Positions 1 through 6,611 of a stretch of DNA of 6,845 bases are shown piece by piece. The position numbers were made by a program, and so were the translations under genes. The DNA is from Acidobacteriaceae bacterium (GTDB lineage: Bacteria; Acidobacteriota; Terriglobia; Terriglobales; Acidobacteriaceae): assembly GCA_030040395.1 (NCBI GenBank), contig JASHTU010000636.1:1-6845 (forward strand), given 5' to 3'. The stretch's first letter is position 1, and each line of letters opens with the position of its first letter. The notes beneath the pieces are model-generated. The model worked only from the letters and a program-made list of their open reading frames with translations, made no database searches and was not told where the DNA came from.

Positions 1-682
1 CAAAACCATCAGAAAAAAGTACTCGTAGTTCCCGGCACGCTGTCCCATATCCTTCGCCCATCAAGAGCACCGTGTTTTGACTCAGGTCGCCGAACATCTT
101 TTCACGAAACATCTCTATCCGAACGAGTTCGAACTGTTGAACGATGTACTTCAGTACATCCCTGGCATACATCGCATGGCCCAATTCGGAGGGCATCACC
201 ATGGCAAGCCGTCCACCGCGGCGCAAGAAGCGGCTGGCATGGATTAAAAATGGCGCCCATGAAGATGCAAGCTTTGGAAGCCTGACGCCCGCTTCGATAG
301 ATCGCATGTGCCCCTTGGAATCCGAATCGCCGTTAAATGTCTGATAACGGATGAAAGGAGGATTGCCGACGATCACGTCAAAGCCAGAAAACGATGCTGG
401 CGCAATGTCAAAGAAATCGCGTTCGATCAGCTGGACGCCTTTCACTCTGGCCGATGCCTGCCGCAAAGCAGCGGAAGACACATCCACGCCGCAAACTTGA
501 GGCGCATGGGAGCCAAGTTCCAGCAGGCGTTCAGAAGCCGAAGCGAGAAACACTCCGTCACCACAACTTGGATCGAGTACCGATGAATCTCGGTTTCGGA
601 TTGCCCATCGAACGAGTCGATTGGCAGCTAGCTCATCTGTGTAATATGCGCCGAGCGATTTTTGCGTGCTAGCCGTTGCCAT
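1..682 (-). CDS. N6-adenine DNA methyltransferase, N-terminal part (truncated by window edge)
   Basis: Reading the minus strand from the ATG at 682 gives 227 uninterrupted codons to the window edge; the C-terminus is outside. The product should transfer a methyl group from S-adenosylmethionine to the exocyclic amine of adenine in DNA. Visible motifs, in order: motif X LGAYYTD (residues 10-16), the SAM-binding motif I VLDPSCGDGVF (35-45), motif II with acidic D67 in VCGVDVS, motif III ERDFFD (87-92), the catalytic motif IV GNPPF (106-110), then an FLRRGGRLAMVMPSEL-type strand-helix segment (about 152-167). The order X-I-IV fits gamma-class / Eco57I-TaqI-like enzymes. The ATG has GAGGG 5-6 bases upstream; an in-frame GTG lies 7 codons earlier and an in-frame TAG precedes that. 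Hand counts of three 60-base lines (1, 301, 601) give about 48-52% G+C, against 65-73% for two hypF lines, suggesting horizontal acquisition. Whether it is a solitary methylase, a type II or IIG enzyme or part of a larger defence locus cannot be told without the missing end. Confidence 0.9.
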   Translation of the reverse strand, partial: MATASTQKSLGAYYTDELAANRLVRWAIRNRDSSVLDPSCGDGVFLASASERLLELGSHAPQVCGVDVSSAALRQASARVKGVQLIERDFFDIAPASFSGFDVIVGNPPFIRYQTFNGDSDSKGHMRSIEAGVRLPKLASSWAPFLIHASRFLRRGGRLAMVMPSELGHAMYARDVLKYIVQQFELVRIEMFREKMFGDLSQNTVLLMGEGYGTACRELRVLFSDGF

Positions 683-793
683 AAAGCCCTCGCTCAAAGT
701 CACGCTGCTAAGTATTGAATTTCCCTGAAAAACCTAGTTGGGGAATTTACGCGATGCTAACGCAATCCTCCCTGGTCGATCTTTCGCCTGCCT
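683..793. other. carA-methyltransferase intergenic gap with weak imperfect inverted repeat
   Basis: These 111 bases separate the carA stop from the methyltransferase start, both on the minus strand. TTCCC (721-725) and GGGAA (741-745) can pair around a 15-base loop, with two further A-T pairs after a mismatch, and a run of five A on the plus strand (T on the minus strand) lies in the loop. This is not a convincing intrinsic terminator. No clear -35/-10 pair was found for the methyltransferase, so independent transcription versus read-through from carA is unresolved. Confidence 0.3.
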
Positions 794-1939
794 TCATCCC
801 TTCCACTCCTCCATCATCTGGCGGAAGTCGCGAAAGAGGTAATGCGAGTCGTGCGGGCCGGGGGCGGCTTCGGGGTGGTACTGGACGCTGAAGAGCGGCA
901 GCGTCTTGTGGCGCAGGCCTTCGAGCGTCTGGTCGTTCAGGTCAACGTGCGTTAGTTCAACCTCATTGGCGTTCACTGAGTCGGGATCGACGGCGAAGTT
1001 GTGGTTGTGGGCGGTGATCTCCACCTTCCCGGTCGCGTTGTTGCGCACGGGGTGATTGCCGCCGTGATGGCCGAACTTGAGCTTGTAGGTGCGGCCGCCA
1101 AGGGCCAGGCCGGTGAGCTGATGGCCTAAACAGATGCCGAAGATGGGCACGCGGCCCATCATCTGGCGGATGGCGCGGACCGCATAATCCACAGGTTCCG
1201 GATCGCCAGGGCCGTTTGAGAGAAACACGCCGTCGGGCTTGAGCGCCAGCACGTCTTCCGCCGAGGTCTCGGCCGGAACCACCGTCACGCGGCAGTTCTC
1301 GCGAGTCAACATGCGAAGGATGTTCTGCTTGATGCCGAAGTCGTAAGCCACAACGTTGAGCCTGCGTTCCTTTGGGTCCTGGTCGAGGACTGTGGAAAGC
1401 AGCGGGTCGCTCAACTGGCTGCGTGGATCGCTTTCGTCGAATTGATAGATCGAAGGCGTTGAAACTACCTTGGCCAGATCCGTCCCGTCCATCTTGCGAA
1501 TGCTGCGTGCCCTGGCGACCAGCGCGTCGGGATCTTCAACGGCTGTCGAGATCACGCCGCGCATTACGCCGTGAGTGCGCAAGTGGCGCACCAGGGCGCG
1601 CGTGTCGATTTCCGCCAGCACCGGAACCTTGTACCGCTCCATGTACTCCTCGGTCACCTGCTCGGAGCGCCAGTTGGAGCTGATGGCCGAAAATTCGCGG
1701 ACGATCAGGCCCTCGATGTAGGGCTTGGCCGCCTCGTTGTCAGCGCGGTTGGTACCGTAATTGCCGATCTGGGGGTTGGTGAGAACGACAATCTGCCCGG
1801 CGTAGGAAGGATCGGTGGCGATTTCCTGGTAACCGGTAAGGGAAGTATTAAAAACAACTTCGCCCCGGCATTCGCCGGGATGGCCATAGCCGAGGCCACG
1901 GAAGATGCGCCCATCTTCGAGCGCGAGGATCGCCTGCAT
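794..1939 (-). CDS. carA: Carbamoyl-phosphate synthase small (glutaminase) subunit
   Basis: CarA hydrolyses glutamine and channels ammonia to the large subunit CarB, which makes carbamoyl phosphate for pyrimidine and arginine synthesis. From the ATG at 1939 the protein is 381 residues, matching the usual length of about 380. The N-terminal CPSase domain begins [15 protein letters not shown] and carries the [11 protein letters not shown] segment (residues 30-41). The class I glutaminase domain has FLSNGPGDP (239-247), the nucleophile Cys270 in FGICLGHQ, and the His355/Glu357 pair in [18 protein letters not shown]. These positions agree with E. coli Cys269, His353 and Glu355 within one or two residues. 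The frame stays open for 49 more codons to a TTG at 2086, but the ATG at 1939 has GGAG five bases upstream, starts at the family's conserved N-terminus, and the TTG overlaps a candidate -10. carB is not adjacent; the next gene on this strand is the DNA methyltransferase. Confidence 0.97.
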   Translation of the reverse strand: MQAILALEDGRIFRGLGYGHPGECRGEVVFNTSLTGYQEIATDPSYAGQIVVLTNPQIGNYGTNRADNEAAKPYIEGLIVREFSAISSNWRSEQVTEEYMERYKVPVLAEIDTRALVRHLRTHGVMRGVISTAVEDPDALVARARSIRKMDGTDLAKVVSTPSIYQFDESDPRSQLSDPLLSTVLDQDPKERRLNVVAYDFGIKQNILRMLTRENCRVTVVPAETSAEDVLALKPDGVFLSNGPGDPEPVDYAVRAIRQMMGRVPIFGICLGHQLTGLALGGRTYKLKFGHHGGNHPVRNNATGKVEITAHNHNFAVDPDSVNANEVELTHVDLNDQTLEGLRHKTLPLFSVQYHPEAAPGPHDSHYLFRDFRQMMEEWKG

Positions 1940-2085
1940 TGCCGCTCCGAGGAGTGGATTCAACCCGCCATAAGGTTGCGCCAACCTCTTTCCAATCAGC
2001 GCATTGCCCTTCGCAACTCCGAATCTACCGCAGACCTGCAGAAAGGCCGTGGCGCATCTTCGAGACGGAACCGATGACTCAATCA

Positions 2086-2094
2086 ACTATATCA
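2086..2094 (-). promoter_or_regulatory. Candidate extended -10 promoter element for carA
   Basis: On the minus strand this reads TGATATAGT: a TG dinucleotide, one base, then TATAGT (five of six matches to TATAAT). It lies about 150 bases upstream of the carA ATG and faces that gene. The 17-base-spaced -35 position (GGCTCG) does not resemble TTGACA, but extended -10 promoters can work without one. It also argues against translation from the TTG at 2086. This is pattern matching only. Confidence 0.4.
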
Positions 2095-2095
2095 G

Positions 2096-2123
2096 CCCCG
2101 TGTCGGCTCGAGCCCGCGCGGGG
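2096..2123. repeat. GC-rich hairpin/palindrome upstream of carA
   Basis: CCCCGTG (2096-2102) pairs with CGCGGGG (2117-2123), allowing one G-T pair. After a small internal loop, GGC pairs with GCC around a TCGA tetraloop inside the perfect 10-base palindrome GGCTCGAGCC (2105-2114). The structure sits directly upstream of the candidate carA -10, where a -35 element or regulator would bind, and ends 55 bases before the small plus-strand gene. It could be an operator, a leader hairpin for the plus-strand transcript, or chance in GC-rich DNA. Confidence 0.45.
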
Positions 2124-2178
2124 ATTGAACGCACCGCCAAAAGTTTTGAAAGGAATTTGCCCATGGTAGAAAGGTTCC

Positions 2179-2475
2179 ATGACCGCCGAGGAGTTTCGCC
2201 AATCAGCACATACAGCCTCGCCGCCGCCGGGTTTAACGGCGCCCCTTGAAGCGCTCTGGTGGGACGCCAAAGGCGACTGGGCGAGGGCGCACGGGATGGT
2301 GGACGAACTGGAGACGCCGGAAGCCATGGCCGTGCACGCCCACTTGCACCGCAAGGAGGGGGCGCAGTCAAACGCCGATTACTGGTACGTGCGCGCCGGT
2401 CGCCGGTTCCATCGTTTGGCCCTTGAAGACGAGTGGCAGGCGCTGGCGCAGGGTTTGCTCCAGCCGACGAAGTAG
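2179..2475 (+). CDS. Small conserved-type hypothetical protein with LHRKEG...YWY..AG motif
   Basis: A 98-residue soluble protein with no signal peptide or membrane segment. The core is ALWWDAKGDWARAH (residues 25-38), then AHLHRKEG (54-61) and NADYWYVRAGR (65-75), ending in an acidic-aromatic EDEWQALAQGLL helix. The pattern of paired amphipathic helices with small residues at turns is reminiscent of a single TPR- or Sel1-like unit. I recall similar small uncharacterised proteins with the W-D-A-x-G-D-W and LHRKEG signatures in several phyla, including Acidobacteriota, but cannot name a function. The ATG has AAGG about five bases upstream, supporting this start. It is convergent with the TSUP gene (stop codons 28 bases apart) and divergent from carA, so it is probably a single-gene unit. 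The organised motifs in this frame argue that it is real. Confidence 0.75.
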   Translation: MTAEEFRQSAHTASPPPGLTAPLEALWWDAKGDWARAHGMVDELETPEAMAVHAHLHRKEGAQSNADYWYVRAGRRFHRLALEDEWQALAQGLLQPTK

Positions 2476-2503
2476 CGCGGCCGGGTCGGGCTCGGGAGTC
2501 GCC

Positions 2504-3232
2504 TCAGCCGTGAATGAGAAACAGCAGCCCGGCGGCGATGAGCGTCGCCTCGATGACGATGACAAACACCTTTTCCGGCAAGCGGTCGACGGCGCGCTTA
2601 CCCAGCAAAGAGCCAAGCACCATGACCGGGCCAAGCGCGAGGCCGATCAGCACATCTTCCCTCGTCAACACTGCGGTCTGCCGGTAGGCGACCAGCTTGG
2701 TCACGTGCATAACCACTGTCGCCAGTGCTTCGGTGCCGATATACGCCCCTTTCACCAGCCCGTAGGCAAGAAAGAAAGGAGCCATCACCGGCCCCACACT
2801 GCCCACCATCGCGGAGAGAAAACTGAAGCCGGCGCCGATTCCCGCAAATGCCCCCACCGGGAATGATCTTGCCGGCCGCGGGCGCAGGTGACGCCAAACG
2901 ACCACCCAAAGGAGAAAGCCGCCCAGCAGCCGGGTAAGCCAGCTCAAAGGTGCGGAGGCGAACAGGAAGCCGCCCAGCCAGGCCCTCGGCACGCCGCCCA
3001 ACGCAAACCACACCACAACCTTCCAGCCGAGCTCGCGGCGGTTGAACCACACCCGGCTTCCGTTGCCAATCAACTGGCCAACGGTCAGGATGGGAACCGC
3101 CGCGCGAATTCCAAATGAGCTCACCAGGATGGGAAGAAGCACCGCCGCGCCGCCAAATCCTGTCACCGCGGCCAGGGTGGACGCGAACAGCGCCCCAACT
3201 AAAAGGACGGCCCATTTCACCATTTCTGTCAC
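2504..3232 (-). CDS. TSUP-family (TauE/SafE-like) integral membrane permease
   Basis: A 242-residue, strongly hydrophobic protein with about eight predicted membrane segments (roughly residues 7-38, 42-60, 70-92, 98-116, 124-158, 162-183, 193-212, 222-241). The two halves look related: the first has VTGFGGAAVLLPIL (23-36) and the second VGSVGPVMAPFFL (143-155), the glycine-rich signature typical of TSUP/TauE-SafE permeases, which export or import sulfite, sulfonates or other small organic anions. Length fits the family (about 240-270). The substrate cannot be read from sequence. The start is GTG at 3232, with GGAG 11 bases upstream; an in-frame ATG three codons later (3223) is possible but lacks a ribosome binding site. 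It begins 48 bases after the hypF stop on the same strand, so co-transcription with hypF is likely; a link to hydrogenase maturation is only an inference from position. Confidence 0.9.
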   Translation of the reverse strand: MTEMVKWAVLLVGALFASTLAAVTGFGGAAVLLPILVSSFGIRAAVPILTVGQLIGNGSRVWFNRRELGWKVVVWFALGGVPRAWLGGFLFASAPLSWLTRLLGGFLLWVVVWRHLRPRPARSFPVGAFAGIGAGFSFLSAMVGSVGPVMAPFFLAYGLVKGAYIGTEALATVVMHVTKLVAYRQTAVLTREDVLIGLALGPVMVLGSLLGKRAVDRLPEKVFVIVIEATLIAAGLLFLIHG

Positions 3233-3280
3233 GATTCGCGCAGCTCCGGAAATCGCCGCGACCTCGCGGCAACCTACGCC

Positions 3281-5671
3281 TCACACTTGCAAAACGCGTT
3301 GCTGCATGGCTGCCGCCACTACCGCCTGACCATAGCTCAAGCCGCCGTCGCCGGGGCTCACCCGCGCATGCTGAACCACCCGGAATCCTTCCTGCTCCAG
3401 CCTCACGCGCAAGAATCGCGCCAGCCGGCGGTTGTGCATGCAGCCCCCGCTCATCGCCACCTGCGCAATCCCCGTCGCCTCGCGCGCCAGGACCACCGCG
3501 TTCACAAAGCTTTCGGCAACGCCGGCATGAAACCGCGCCGCCATCCGCGCCTTGCTCGCGCCGCCGCGCAAATCTCGCAGCAACTCCCGCCACAGCGGAG
3601 CGGCGCTCAGGGTCGCCGGCTCGCTGCGCGCCCAATCTCCGCGCTTTAACTCCATCGGATACGCGAATTCCGCATCCGCGCCGTCCGCCTCATCCACGGC
3701 CAGGCCCTCCAGTTCGATGGCCGCCTGCGCCTCGTAGTCCACCACGCGGCGCGCCAACACCACCGCCGCAACCGCGTCGAAAAGGCGCCCGCAACTTGAC
3801 GTAAGCGGTGCGTTCACGCTTCGCTCCATCATTCGCCGCAGCACGCGCGCTTCCACCTCCTTTGCGCCCACCAGCTCCCGCACCTCGCGCGAGTCGATAT
3901 CGAACCCGGCCGCGTGCAAATGTCCCAGCGCCATGCGCCACGGCTCGCGAATGGCCGCTTCGCCTCCGGGCATGGGCGCATAGGCCAGATGCGCGAATCG
4001 CTCGAATCCGTCGAGCCGGCTGATCAGCACTTCCCCGCCCCAAATGCGCCCATCGCTTCCGTAACCCGTGCCGTCGAGCGAGAGCCCGATCGCCGGGCCT
4101 TCCACGCCATGTTCGGCCATGCAGCCGGCTACGTGCGCGTGATGATGTTGCACCGCGACGAGGCGCAAACGGCGCTCGCCGGCCCATTGCTTCGCCCAGC
4201 TTGTCGAGAGATACCCAGGATGAAGATCGTGCACCACTGTCTCCGGCTCAATCTCGAAGGTGCGCATCAGGTGCGTCAGAGACTCGCTAAAGAATTCGAG
4301 ACCGGCGAAATTTTCGAGATCGCCCAAATGCTGGCTTTGATACGCGAATCCCCCACGCGCCAAAGCAAAGACGTTTTTCAAGTGTCCGCCCACGGCCAAG
4401 AGCGGCGGCGCGTTGAGCGGCAATGGAACTCCGAGTGGCACGAAGCCCCTCGCCCGCCGGATCAACTGCGGCGCGCCATCCACAATCGCGGCCACCGAAT
4501 CGTCGCAGCGCCCGAGAATCTCGCGGTCGTGCATCAGGAAGGCGTCCGCGATTTCGCCCAGCCGCGTCCGCGCCTCCTCGTTGTCGATGGCGATCGGCTC
4601 CTCGCTCAAATTGGCGCTCGTCATCACCAGCGCGCGCACCCGCTCGTCGGCAAAGAGCAAGTGCTGCAGCGGCGCATAAGGCAGAAAGACGCCCAGCCAC
4701 GGAATTCCCGGCGCCACAGCGGCGGCAATTCCGCCGCCTGAGCGCCGCCGCGCCAGCACAATGGGTCGCGCCGGCGTGGCCAGCAGCGTTTCTTCCTCCA
4801 CCATCAACCCGCAAATCGACCGCGCCGCATCCAGATCGCGCACCATAATTGCCAGCGGCTTTCCGTAGCGGTGTTTGCGTTCCCTGAGCCGCATCACCGC
4901 AACCTCGTTGGTCGCGTCCACTGCTAGATGAAATCCGCCAATGCCTTTGATGGCCATGATCTCTCCGGCCATCAGTCGATCGATGCACGCAACCACGGGA
5001 TCGACCGCCGCAATCTCCACGCCATTCGTCGCGGTCAACCAAAGTCTTGGTCCGCACTTCCAGCACGCGTTGGGCTGCGCGTGGAAACGCCGGTTCGCGG
5101 GGTCGTCATACTCCGCCTGGCAAGCCGCACACATTTTGAAGCGCGCCATCGAGGTTTGCGGCCGGTCGTACGGAATGCGCCGCGTGATGGTGAAGCGCGG
5201 CCCGCAGTTGGTGCAGTTCAAAAACGGATAGCGATAGCGGCGGTCGGCGGGGTCGAGCAGCTCGCGCAGGCAATCGGCGCAGGTCGCCGCGTCCGCCGGA
5301 ATCCCCGTGCTCACCTGCCCACGCACCGCGCTGGCGACAATCCTGAAACCTTGCTCGCCCGTGGGCGCCGTCTCCCGAGCTGCCACCGAGTCGATGCGCG
5401 ACAGCGGCGGGGCCTCCGCGCGCAACCTGCGCAAAAAGGCCCCGATCCGCTCTGCAGGCCCTTCGAGGGCGATTGCCACTCCATCCGTGTCATTGCCGAT
5501 CGATCCCGCCAGACCCTCCTCGCCGGCCAGCCGGTACACAAACGGCCGAAACCCCACGCCCTGCACCACCCCGCGCACCAGCACTTCGTAGCGCTGCGCT
5601 TGCGCCGCGCCCGGCTTCAGTCCGGGATGCGAATTTTCCGTCAACTCGAGCCTCGTACAGGAAACCAGCAT
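3281..5671 (-). CDS. hypF: Carbamoyltransferase HypF, [NiFe]-hydrogenase maturation
   Basis: HypF converts carbamoyl phosphate and ATP to a carbamoyl adenylate and passes the carbamoyl group to the C-terminal cysteine of HypE, the first step in making the CN ligands of [NiFe] hydrogenase. All domains are present (numbering from 5671). Acylphosphatase, about 25-115: VQGVGFRPFVYRL with catalytic Arg42, and Asn60. Two zinc fingers, each C-X2-C-X18-C-X2-C: Cys131/134/153/156 and 181/184/203/206. YrdC-like, about 221-411: KGIGGFHL, RKHRYGKPLAIMV, TSANLSEEPI. Kae1-like C-terminal domain: HHHAH metal site (509-513), DGTGYG (533-538), SSCGRLFDA, SGGCMHN (741-747). The 796-residue product is slightly longer than the usual 750-770. 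The frame stays open to 5848, but that would overlap the divergent gene's signal peptide. The ATG at 5671 has a poor ribosome binding site; a TTG at 5644 with GAGG six bases upstream is a serious alternative. hypABCDE and hydrogenase genes are not in the window. Confidence 0.96.
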   Translation of the reverse strand: MLVSCTRLELTENSHPGLKPGAAQAQRYEVLVRGVVQGVGFRPFVYRLAGEEGLAGSIGNDTDGVAIALEGPAERIGAFLRRLRAEAPPLSRIDSVAARETAPTGEQGFRIVASAVRGQVSTGIPADAATCADCLRELLDPADRRYRYPFLNCTNCGPRFTITRRIPYDRPQTSMARFKMCAACQAEYDDPANRRFHAQPNACWKCGPRLWLTATNGVEIAAVDPVVACIDRLMAGEIMAIKGIGGFHLAVDATNEVAVMRLRERKHRYGKPLAIMVRDLDAARSICGLMVEEETLLATPARPIVLARRRSGGGIAAAVAPGIPWLGVFLPYAPLQHLLFADERVRALVMTSANLSEEPIAIDNEEARTRLGEIADAFLMHDREILGRCDDSVAAIVDGAPQLIRRARGFVPLGVPLPLNAPPLLAVGGHLKNVFALARGGFAYQSQHLGDLENFAGLEFFSESLTHLMRTFEIEPETVVHDLHPGYLSTSWAKQWAGERRLRLVAVQHHHAHVAGCMAEHGVEGPAIGLSLDGTGYGSDGRIWGGEVLISRLDGFERFAHLAYAPMPGGEAAIREPWRMALGHLHAAGFDIDSREVRELVGAKEVEARVLRRMMERSVNAPLTSSCGRLFDAVAAVVLARRVVDYEAQAAIELEGLAVDEADGADAEFAYPMELKRGDWARSEPATLSAAPLWRELLRDLRGGASKARMAARFHAGVAESFVNAVVLAREATGIAQVAMSGGCMHNRRLARFLRVRLEQEGFRVVQHARVSPGDGGLSYGQAVVAAAMQQRVLQV

Positions 5672-5801
5672 AGCGCATGGCGTCCCGCGCATCTTAGTCT
5701 TGAAGAAGGGCTCGCCGCCGGGGGCGTGTGCGGCCGGAGGCGCTCGGACCGTCCTCGACGCAGCCCTGAGCGCACAGAATCTCATTTGGAGCCTGAGCAC
5801 G
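5672..5801. other. Divergent promoter region between hypF and the LolA-like gene
   Basis: This 130-base gap separates two divergent starts and should hold both promoters. It is G+C-rich in the middle. On the minus strand TAAGAT near 5690-5695 is a four-of-six match to a -10 with no partner -35. On the plus strand I found no good -35/-10 pair. Neither strand shows a clear regulator palindrome, and nothing that I would call an FNR- or NtrC/sigma-54-type site upstream of hypF. Confidence 0.35.
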
Positions 5802-6515
5802 ATGCAAGGAGTTGCAAAGGGAGTCAATGCGGCGATTTTCTCGCTCATGTCACTCGCTGCCGCGGCAACTCCGGTTCAATCGCTCAATTCAGCGGCTGTC
5901 ATTCAGGGCATCGACGCAGCAGTCCAAGCCCGCGTCGAAAACGTCCTGGGATTCACAGATACCGAACATTACGCCGTCTATCGGGGCGCCAATGAAACCC
6001 ATCCCGCGGCCCAGATGACCGTCCGCGATGCGTATCAGAAGGGCAAGGGCAAAACCTACACCGTGCTTTCTGAGAGCGGCTCGTCCATCATCGAACGCTT
6101 CGGCTTGCGTCCCCTGCTCGATAACGAGACGGAGATCAATCTCCCCAGCCAAGTCGCAAACTCGTGGTTCACGTCGGCCAATTACCACATGCAGCTCAAA
6201 CCTGGCGCGCAGCAGGTGAATGGCCGCACCTGTTATGCGCTCTCCATCAAACCGCGCCGCGTAGCGCCCAACATGATCGATGGGACCCTGTGGGTGGACG
6301 CCAAAGATTACTCCATTGTGCGGGTCCAAGGCGTCGCTTCGAGAAAACCGTCCATCTTCGCCGGAACCACCCACATGATGCGCGACTACGAAAACATTGA
6401 CGGCTATTCCATGGCCACGCACGCGCGCGCCGAGTCAGGCAGCGTCTTCGTTGGCCGCACCGTGGTCGTCATTCAGTATTACGACTACCATCTCCAACTT
6501 CGCCCTAAACAATAA
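5802..6515 (+). CDS. Exported LolA-like / outer-membrane lipoprotein-sorting-type protein
   Basis: A 237-residue product from the ATG at 5802. The first 27 residues look like a Sec signal peptide: Lys6, a hydrophobic stretch AAIFSLMSLAAAA, then a small-residue cleavage zone before TPVQS; there is no lipobox cysteine, so it is more likely periplasmic than a lipoprotein. The mature part resembles the LolA/LolB-like 'outer membrane lipoprotein-sorting protein' family: alternating beta strands and the hallmark stretch NGRTCYALSIKPRR (130-143) ... GTLWVDAKDYSIVRVQG (151-167), then an RDY and a Y-x-D-Y strand near the C-terminus. In that family the half-barrel binds lipid or lipoprotein acyl chains; the function of this group is not established. 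The frame is open back to a TTG at 5700, but the signal peptide favours 5802; GGAG lies 10 bases upstream, a rather long spacing. It is divergent from hypF and appears monocistronic. Confidence 0.8.
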   Translation: MQGVAKGVNAAIFSLMSLAAAATPVQSLNSAAVIQGIDAAVQARVENVLGFTDTEHYAVYRGANETHPAAQMTVRDAYQKGKGKTYTVLSESGSSIIERFGLRPLLDNETEINLPSQVANSWFTSANYHMQLKPGAQQVNGRTCYALSIKPRRVAPNMIDGTLWVDAKDYSIVRVQGVASRKPSIFAGTTHMMRDYENIDGYSMATHARAESGSVFVGRTVVVIQYYDYHLQLRPKQ

Positions 6516-6546
6516 GCCCAGCGAATGAACACCTTCCATCGGGCTT
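6514..6546. repeat. Inverted repeat AAGCCC...GGGCTT after the LolA-like gene
   Basis: AAGCCC (6514-6519), overlapping the stop codon, can pair with GGGCTT (6541-6546) across a 21-base loop. It is placed like a terminator, but the loop is long and no T run follows, so it is at most a weak 3' structure. Just beyond it lie two perfect GC palindromes, CGAGCCGGCTCG (6551-6562) and CGGCGCGCCG (6561-6570), which share two bases. Confidence 0.3.
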
Positions 6547-6600
6547 CGATCGAGCCGGCTCGGCGCGCCGTCACATCGCCGCACGCCCCCAAAACCGGTG

Positions 6601-6611
6601 CTACAATGTAG
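6601..6611. promoter_or_regulatory. CTACAATGTAG inverted repeat, possible BlaI/MecI/CopY-like operator
   Basis: The perfect inverted repeat CTACA-A-TGTAG contains the TACA/TGTA half-sites recognised by BlaI/MecI/CopY repressors, though those usually have two bases between the halves and here there is one. It also contains TACAAT, a possible -10. Nearby are ATAGCTAT (6613-6620) and GTGAC-TGCT-GTCAC (6629-6642). The likely target, if any, is a gene to the right of the window. No matching -35 was seen. Confidence 0.3.

Larger units (their letters stand above)
1940..2178. other. Divergent intergenic region between carA and the 98-residue gene
   Basis: This 239-base stretch must hold the carA promoter and leader on the minus strand and the start signals of the small gene on the plus strand. 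If the extended -10 at 2086-2094 is used, the carA mRNA has a leader of about 140 bases. I looked in it for a PyrR-type binding loop and for a terminator/antiterminator pair ending in a U run, and saw neither. A ten-codon open frame (ATG CGC CAC ... TAG) lies in that leader without a good ribosome binding site. No convincing promoter was found for the plus-strand gene. Confidence 0.4.

Noticed and set aside
308..672. Two 92-codon plus-strand frames over the methyltransferase
   Set aside because: The minus strand encodes ordered methyltransferase motifs through the same bases, so these are shadows.
1940..2086. N-terminal 49-residue extension of CarA from TTG 2086
   Set aside because: Not part of the CarA family N-terminus, overlaps the candidate -10, and the ATG at 1939 has a good ribosome binding site.
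2476..2503. Bidirectional terminator between the convergent small gene and TSUP gene
   Set aside because: The 28 bases are GC-rich but show neither a clean stem nor a T run on either strand.
2598..3635. 345-codon minus-strand frame across the hypF 3' end and the TSUP gene
   Set aside because: It lies in a different frame over two well-supported genes, is Gly/Arg-rich low-complexity, and has no recognisable motif.
3914..4741. 275-codon plus-strand frame inside hypF
   Set aside because: Antisense shadow of the YrdC and Kae1-like domains; no domain of its own and no ribosome binding site noted.
4928..5995. 355-codon plus-strand open frame opposite hypF
   Set aside because: It is antisense to the fully recognisable hypF domains and runs into the LolA-like gene; its composition (runs of R, P, A, H) is typical of a shadow frame in GC-rich DNA.
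5889..6422. 177-codon minus-strand frame opposite the LolA-like gene
   Set aside because: The plus-strand frame has a signal peptide and family motifs; the minus frame is its mirror and shows none.
6531..6570. tRNA-like T-arm around GGCTTCGATCGAGCC
   Set aside because: The flanking five-base stems do not pair as a T-arm and no acceptor, D or anticodon arms can be assembled.
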